16,890 nucleotides of DNA, from assembly GCA_947632525.1 (NCBI GenBank), contig CANRPQ010000021.1, forward strand, positions 1-16,890. Direction: 5' to 3'. Within the stretch, counting starts at the first letter, position 1. Every line of letters begins with the position of its first letter. Both the position numbers and the translations under genes were made by a program. This DNA comes from an uncultured Clostridia bacterium. Its GTDB lineage: Bacteria > Bacillota > Clostridia > TANB77 > CAG-508. Positions 13,191-16,890 of this stretch are shown here, piece by piece. The notes beneath the pieces were generated by a model. The model had not been told where the DNA came from. It ran no database searches and saw only the letters and a list, made by a program, of their open reading frames with translations.

Positions 13191-13997
13191 TTATTTTTTT
13201 AAATATAACTCAGGATCTTGTTGTTCATTATCTTTTAATAATTCAAAATGAAGATGTGGTTCATCTGAAACTTCAAATGCTGCACTATTTCCAATAGTAC
13301 CTATGCTTTGTCCTTGTTTGATTTCTTCTCCTTCTACCACAAATTCTGCACTTAAAAGGTTAGCATATACTGTTTTATATCCATTTACATGTTCTATAAT
13401 AATGGTTAATCCATAACGTGGGTCATTTTTTATTGATGCTACTTTTCCGTCTGCTGATGCTGTTACTACAGTTGTTTTGTCTGCTTTTATATCAATTCCA
13501 TTATGTGTTGCCCAAACATCAAGTGTATTAGAATAAACTAATTTGTTATTAGCAAACTCCTTCATTATTTCCCCTTCTACAGGCATTTTGAATTCTGGGT
13601 CTTTTATTTTTTCTGTTGTTTTACTACTTGTTGTTCCATTATCTTTTTGACTATTTGTTGTAGTATCTTTTTTTGTATCTTTTTCGCTTTCTAAAATTTG
13701 ACTTGTATTAACTGCAATTTTATCTGTATTTTCATCATTTGTTTGTTCTTCTTGAGCTTCATTAACATTTTTTCCAAATGATGTACTAGTTTCTTCTACT
13801 GCTACTAGATTTCCAATTGTATTATTATTTTTTGATTTTGCTAGTTGTGAACTATTACTACTTAATTTGTTTCCATAGATTAAAAATGTAATTACAAATA
13901 CAATAATTGCTATTGCTAGTACACTTCCTGTAATGTATAACATTTTCTTTCCGTCTATTCCTTCTTCAACTGGTCTTCTTCTATTTTCTCTTCTCAT
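13191..13997 (-). CDS. spoIIQ: stage II sporulation protein Q (M23 domain)
   Basis: SpoIIQ is the forespore membrane protein that pairs with mother-cell SpoIIIAH across the two membranes during engulfment. From the chosen start the protein has 268 residues: a basic cytoplasmic tail (1-18), one membrane helix (about 19-41), a long Ser/Thr/Asn/Lys linker (42-135) and a LytM/M23 domain (136-268). The zinc ligands H165 and D169 (WATHNGID) and the HLH motif (H248, H250) are present, as in clostridial SpoIIQ, but the position normally His in the YxHL motif is N213 (VYANL). The longer frame from 14060 runs into spoIID; the ATG at 13997 has AAGGAGG upstream. Context directly after spoIID supports SpoIIQ over a generic M23 peptidase. 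Confidence 0.87.
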   Translation of the reverse strand: MRRENRRRPVEEGIDGKKMLYITGSVLAIAIIVFVITFLIYGNKLSSNSSQLAKSKNNNTIGNLVAVEETSTSFGKNVNEAQEEQTNDENTDKIAVNTSQILESEKDTKKDTTTNSQKDNGTTSSKTTEKIKDPEFKMPVEGEIMKEFANNKLVYSNTLDVWATHNGIDIKADKTTVVTASADGKVASIKNDPRYGLTIIIEHVNGYKTVYANLLSAEFVVEGEEIKQGQSIGTIGNSAAFEVSDEPHLHFELLKDNEQQDPELYLKK

Positions 13998-14065
13998 AAA
14001 AATTTCCTCCTTTAATTTTTCACTAGTAGCATTATTTACAATTTTGAGAAAATTATACAAAAATG

Positions 14066-15064
14066 TTAAATATCTTTAATTTCTACATCTGTATAGAAAT
14101 GATGAATAATTTCTTCATAATTTTTTCCTTGTTTTGCTAGGCTATCAGCTCCAGTTTGGCTCATTCCTACTCCATGCCCATATCCAGTTACTTCAAATTT
14201 AATATTTTTATTTTCCATAGTAATTTTAAAGTTTGCAGACCTAAGTCCAAAAAGTGTTCTTATTTCTACTCCTGATAAAGATAAGTTTCCTACTTTAATA
14301 GTTTTTACTCTATTCCCCTCAGTATATTCTTCAATTTTAATACAGTCTTTTTTATTAAAATCAATTTTAAAGTCACTATGTACTTTTTTGATTGTATCTG
14401 TAAATTGTTTTTGCGTTACTGTTAAATTGGAACTATATTGACTATACGCATCTTCTCCTGATGTTGAAACAGATTTTAAATATGGATATCCACTTCCTCC
14501 CCAAACATTAATTGGGGCTTCTGTGGTTCCTCCACTATTTGAGTGAAAAAAGGCATTTATTGGCTCATTATTATATGTAATCATTTTCCCTTGTGTACTA
14601 TTAACTGCTTTTAAAATTTTATTCCAATATTGTTCTTCATTTTTATCATCCCATTTAGCAAATCTATCTTCTTTTGAAATCCACGCTTGGCAACATGTAG
14701 AATCATCACATATATCAGCATCTTTATGTTTTTTACTGTTGTGAACTATTTTATATAATGTAAAAGTTCTTGCTACAACAGCCTGAGCTTTTAGTGCTTC
14801 TTCTTCATAAGTTGCTGGCATTTCGCTACTTACTACTCCATATAAGTATTCGTCTAATGGTAGCTTTTCTATTTTTTTAGTTTTAGAATGATAAAGTCTA
14901 ACTGTTGTATATTTTTTATAGTCATAAGTTGATGCTTCTATTTTTTCTTCTACATTACTAGATACATTAGATATTGCTACTCTTTTGAATGAATTTGTAA
15001 ATATAATTGGAATTAAAAAACATAAGATAATAAATATTAGAAAATAAATTATATATTTTTTCAT
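14066..15064 (-). CDS. spoIID: stage II sporulation protein D (peptidoglycan lytic transglycosylase)
   Basis: SpoIID cleaves glycan strands during engulfment together with SpoIIP and SpoIIM, neither of which is in this window. The 332-residue protein has an N-terminal membrane anchor (about 4-23) and the SpoIID domain. The catalytic-type glutamate is E81 in VVSSEMPATYEEEALKAQA (79-96 region). H113, C119 and C125 are spaced as expected for the zinc site described in clostridial SpoIID. HSNSGG (174-179) and the C-terminal GYGHGVGMSQTGA signature are intact. AAAGGA lies about nine bases before the ATG. It begins 19 bases after sigF, so it is probably read in part from the spoIIA promoter; in B. 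subtilis spoIID belongs to the mother-cell sigma-E regulon, and I found no convincing sigma-E promoter here. Confidence 0.95.
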   Translation of the reverse strand: MKKYIIYFLIFIILCFLIPIIFTNSFKRVAISNVSSNVEEKIEASTYDYKKYTTVRLYHSKTKKIEKLPLDEYLYGVVSSEMPATYEEEALKAQAVVARTFTLYKIVHNSKKHKDADICDDSTCCQAWISKEDRFAKWDDKNEEQYWNKILKAVNSTQGKMITYNNEPINAFFHSNSGGTTEAPINVWGGSGYPYLKSVSTSGEDAYSQYSSNLTVTQKQFTDTIKKVHSDFKIDFNKKDCIKIEEYTEGNRVKTIKVGNLSLSGVEIRTLFGLRSANFKITMENKNIKFEVTGYGHGVGMSQTGADSLAKQGKNYEEIIHHFYTDVEIKDI

Positions 15065-15083
15065 ATAGCTATCCTTTCGTGTT

Positions 15084-15815
15084 TTATACAGCTAATTTTG
15101 TTTTCATTTGTTCTAATGTCTTTTTCTCGATTCTTGAAACTTGTACTTGCGTAATTCCTAATATTTTTGCCACTTCGGTTTGTGTTTTTCCTTTATAATA
15201 TCTTAAAACTATTACTTGTTTTTCTTGGTCTTTTAAGTTTTTTAAAGCTTCTTGAATGCAAATTCTATTTGTTATAGTCTCTTCTTGATTTATTTCTCCA
15301 CCCATTTTATCTAGCAAGCTTATTCCTTCCTCATCGTTTTCGTATGCTGGCTGATAAATTGATTCAATTGGTCTAAATGCTTCCATAGCTAATGCAAGTT
15401 CTTCTTTCGAAGTTCCTAATCTTTTTGCTAAGTCTTCTATTTTTATTTCTTCACCCGTTTTTCTTAGATACTCATTTTTTGTTTCTAGTGCCTTCATACC
15501 TAATTCCTTAATACTTCTACTAATTTTTACTGGGCCATCATCACGAAGGTACCTTTTTACCTCTCCTAAAATATATGGTACAGCATAAGTTGTAAGCTGT
15601 ACTTCAAAGCTTGGATCAAATCTATTAATACATTTTATAAATCCCATTACAGCTACTTGATATAAATCTTCTAATTCATATCCTCTATCTTGAAATCTTT
15701 TTACAATGCTCCAAATTAGCCCTTTATTACGGTCAATAAGTTTTTGCATTGCATCTTTGTTTCCTGCTTGCGCCTCAATTACATCTATATTATTGTTTGA
15801 ATAATCTTCCTGCAT
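15084..15815 (-). CDS. sigF: RNA polymerase forespore sigma factor SigF (SpoIIAC)
   Basis: SigF directs early forespore transcription and is held inactive by SpoIIAB. The 243-residue length is normal for a sigma-70 family sporulation factor without region 1.1. Region 2 covers about 24-93 (LEDLYQVAVMGFIKCINRFD and TTYAVPYILGEVKRYLRDD). A region-3-like segment spans about 100-155. Region 4 carries the helix-turn-helix TQTEVAKILGITQVQVSRIE (211-230). SigG is very similar in sequence, but position as the third gene after spoIIAA and spoIIAB identifies SigF. A strong AAGGAGG lies eight to nine bases before the ATG. The gap after spoIIAB is 31 bases, so the three are co-transcribed. Confidence 0.96.
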   Translation of the reverse strand: MQEDYSNNNIDVIEAQAGNKDAMQKLIDRNKGLIWSIVKRFQDRGYELEDLYQVAVMGFIKCINRFDPSFEVQLTTYAVPYILGEVKRYLRDDGPVKISRSIKELGMKALETKNEYLRKTGEEIKIEDLAKRLGTSKEELALAMEAFRPIESIYQPAYENDEEGISLLDKMGGEINQEETITNRICIQEALKNLKDQEKQVIVLRYYKGKTQTEVAKILGITQVQVSRIEKKTLEQMKTKLAV

Positions 15816-15846
15816 AAAAAAAATGCCTCCTTATTTTGCTAAATTA

Positions 15847-16326
15847 TTAGTTCATTAGAGCATTTTTTTCTTCTTCTATTTTTTCTTGTTTTTCTTCCTT
15901 TTTAATAACTTTTTTCATTACAATCTTTGTTCCAATTCCTACAACAGAATGAATATCTACTTCATCCATAAAACTTTCCATAATAGTAAATCCCATTCCG
16001 GATCTTTCTAAGTTACTTTTAGTTGTATATAATGGTTTTCTAGCCAACTCTACATCTTCAATTCCTTTTCCATTATCAGTTATTTCAATTTCAATTGTAT
16101 TTCTTAAAATCTTCGCTTTAATTTTAACTTGTCCTTCTGTATCTTCATATCCATGAATGATACAATTGGTTACAGCTTCTGATACCGCTGTTTTTATATC
16201 TGCTAATTCTTCAACAGTTGGGTCCAGCTGTGCTACAAATGCTGCTACTGTAATACGAGCAAAAGCTTCATTGTTTGACTTACTTAAAAAATTAAGTTCC
16301 ATTTCATTATCATACATACTTTTCAT
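15847..16326 (-). CDS. spoIIAB: anti-sigma-F factor / serine kinase SpoIIAB
   Basis: SpoIIAB binds SigF when ATP-loaded and phosphorylates SpoIIAA on serine. It is a GHKL-type ATPase. The N box is EAVTNCIIHGY (50-60, with the catalytic-type E50 and Mg-binding N54), the G1 box is DNGKGI (84-89), and the lid and G2 region RSGMGFTIM (108-116) follows. The core ends near residue 140. The remaining 19 residues are a Lys/Glu-rich tail, making this 159-residue protein longer than B. subtilis SpoIIAB (146). The tail is probably dispensable. AGGAGG lies about eight bases before the ATG, 24 bases after spoIIAA. Confidence 0.97.
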   Translation of the reverse strand: MKSMYDNEMELNFLSKSNNEAFARITVAAFVAQLDPTVEELADIKTAVSEAVTNCIIHGYEDTEGQVKIKAKILRNTIEIEITDNGKGIEDVELARKPLYTTKSNLERSGMGFTIMESFMDEVDIHSVVGIGTKIVMKKVIKKEEKQEKIEEEKNALMN

Positions 16327-16350
16327 TAAAAATTCCTCCTAATAAGTAGA

Positions 16351-16674
16351 TTATCCTACTTTTCTATTTTCTTCTACTGGAATAATTCTAACTACTCCAC
16401 TCATTTCTAATACTTTTTTTATAGATTGGCTAGCATTGATAATTTTAGTATTCCCACCTAACATTTTTGCCAGTTTATATCTTCCCAATAATAATCCTAT
16501 TCCTGCACTATCCATGAAAGAAACCTTACTAAAATCAAATATAACTTTTCTAGGCATAAATCTTGTAATTTCATAATCCATTTTCCTCCTTAATTTTTCT
16601 GTGGTATGATGATCAATTTCTTCTGTTATTTGAATAGATAATATTTTATCTTCTTCTTTAAATTCGGTATTCAT
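16351..16674 (-). CDS. spoIIAA: anti-anti-sigma factor SpoIIAA
   Basis: SpoIIAA is the STAS-domain protein that, when unphosphorylated, displaces SigF from SpoIIAB in the forespore. Dephosphorylation is by SpoIIE, which is not in the window. At 107 residues it is close to the B. subtilis protein (117). The phosphorylated serine is S56 in VSFMDSAGIGLLLG, the family signature. The flanking beta-strand KVIFDFSKV and helix GRYKLAKMLGG are also typical. The ATG has AAGGAGG seven bases upstream. It is the first gene of the spoIIA operon; a promoter and Spo0A-box-like sites lie upstream. Confidence 0.97.
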   Translation of the reverse strand: MNTEFKEEDKILSIQITEEIDHHTTEKLRRKMDYEITRFMPRKVIFDFSKVSFMDSAGIGLLLGRYKLAKMLGGNTKIINASQSIKKVLEMSGVVRIIPVEENRKVG

Positions 16675-16704
16675 ATTAGAACCTCCTTATCTTTTGCTTG
16701 TCCT

Positions 16705-16733
16705 ATTATACATTTTTTTCCAGTTGTTATCTA
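16705..16733 (-). promoter_or_regulatory. candidate promoter of the spoIIA operon
   Basis: On the - strand, a perfect TATAAT (16710-16705) follows a weak TAGATA -35 (16733-16728) with a 17-base spacer, about 31 bases before spoIIAA. In B. subtilis spoIIA uses sigma-H, but I found no sigma-H pair (RNAGGAWWW / RNNGAATWW) at proper spacing. A weak -35 with upstream activator sites would fit a Spo0A-activated promoter. Confidence 0.4.
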
Positions 16734-16753
16734 GAGTAAAATTTAAGAAGTTT

Positions 16754-16789
16754 TGTCGATTTGTGATAATTTATCGACTTTTTTCGACT
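16754..16789. promoter_or_regulatory. cluster of Spo0A-box-like sites upstream of spoIIA
   Basis: Three sequences resemble the 0A box TGTCGAA: TGTCGAT on the + strand (16754-16760), and AGTCGAA (16789-16783) and AGTCGAT (16779-16773) on the - strand. The last two are direct repeats exactly one helical turn apart. The cluster is centred about 65 bases upstream of the candidate -10. The rest of the gap 16790-16890 shows nothing recognisable. Confidence 0.45.
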
Positions 16790-16890
16790 TTACCTTGTAG
16801 TAAATTTTTTAATATTTACGTGAAGTGAAAATTTAAATTCCAGTTTTAAAAGATGATAAAAAATTGTAAAAGAAAGTTCTAGAATAATTT

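Noticed and set aside
13998..14065. Sigma-F-type promoter for spoIIQ
   Set aside because: GTATA and GTAAATAATG resemble the two boxes, but the spacing is about 14 rather than 16 bases and the leading GG is incomplete; AT-rich sequence gives such matches easily.
1..16890. CRISPR array, prophage, transposon or toxin-antitoxin system
   Set aside because: No regularly spaced repeats, integrase, transposase or small paired toxin-like genes are visible; nearly all coding space is filled by core genes.

Overview
The window looks like chromosomal core sequence from an endospore-forming Bacillota, most likely an uncultured, strongly AT-rich member of the Clostridia (roughly 30% G+C by eye). The evidence is the gene set: a complete spoIIA operon (spoIIAA, spoIIAB, sigF), spoIID, spoIIQ and a SleB-type cortex hydrolase, together with formate-tetrahydrofolate ligase and an Asp23/AmaP/DUF2273 envelope-stress cluster. 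TGA is used as a stop (for example in the YqeG and YuiD genes) and the only tRNA is Trp(CCA), so the code is the normal bacterial one. Species cannot be named from sequence alone. I see no phage, insertion sequence, CRISPR array or obvious foreign island.

Layout. The first 1.4 kb is read on the + strand: a tRNA-Trp gene with promoter and terminator, a GtrA-family membrane protein, and an M23 peptidase gene carrying a one-base frameshift just before its HxH zinc motif. A bidirectional terminator near 1.4 kb separates this from the rest, which is all on the - strand. Read in transcription order (right to left), the - strand holds: spoIIAA-spoIIAB-sigF-spoIID-spoIIQ (16.7 to 13.2 kb), with Spo0A-box-like sites upstream; fmt with its own promoter; an asp23-amaP-DUF2273-nusB-xseA-(unknown)-xseB-yuiD-fhs run (11.9 to 5.9 kb) starting from a good sigma-A-type promoter; sleB with a sigma-G-like promoter; yqeG-prepilin peptidase-M24 peptidase from a near-consensus promoter; and efp plus a CD1247-like zinc-ribbon protein from another good promoter.

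How the genes fit together. SpoIIAA, SpoIIAB and SigF form the switch that turns on forespore transcription. SpoIID (septal peptidoglycan remodelling during engulfment) and SpoIIQ (forespore part of the channel) act next, and SleB breaks the cortex at germination. The central block mixes translation and one-carbon functions (fmt, nusB, fhs), DNA repair (xseA/xseB) and envelope homeostasis (Asp23, AmaP).

No clearly new multi-gene system is visible. The points most worth a second look are the frameshifted M23 gene, the continuous spoIIA-spoIID-spoIIQ arrangement, a SpoIIQ that keeps its zinc ligands but has Asn at the usual catalytic-His position, an unrecognised membrane-anchored protein between xseA and xseB, and two intergenic structures with competing hairpins whose T-tracts read on the strand opposite to the genes.
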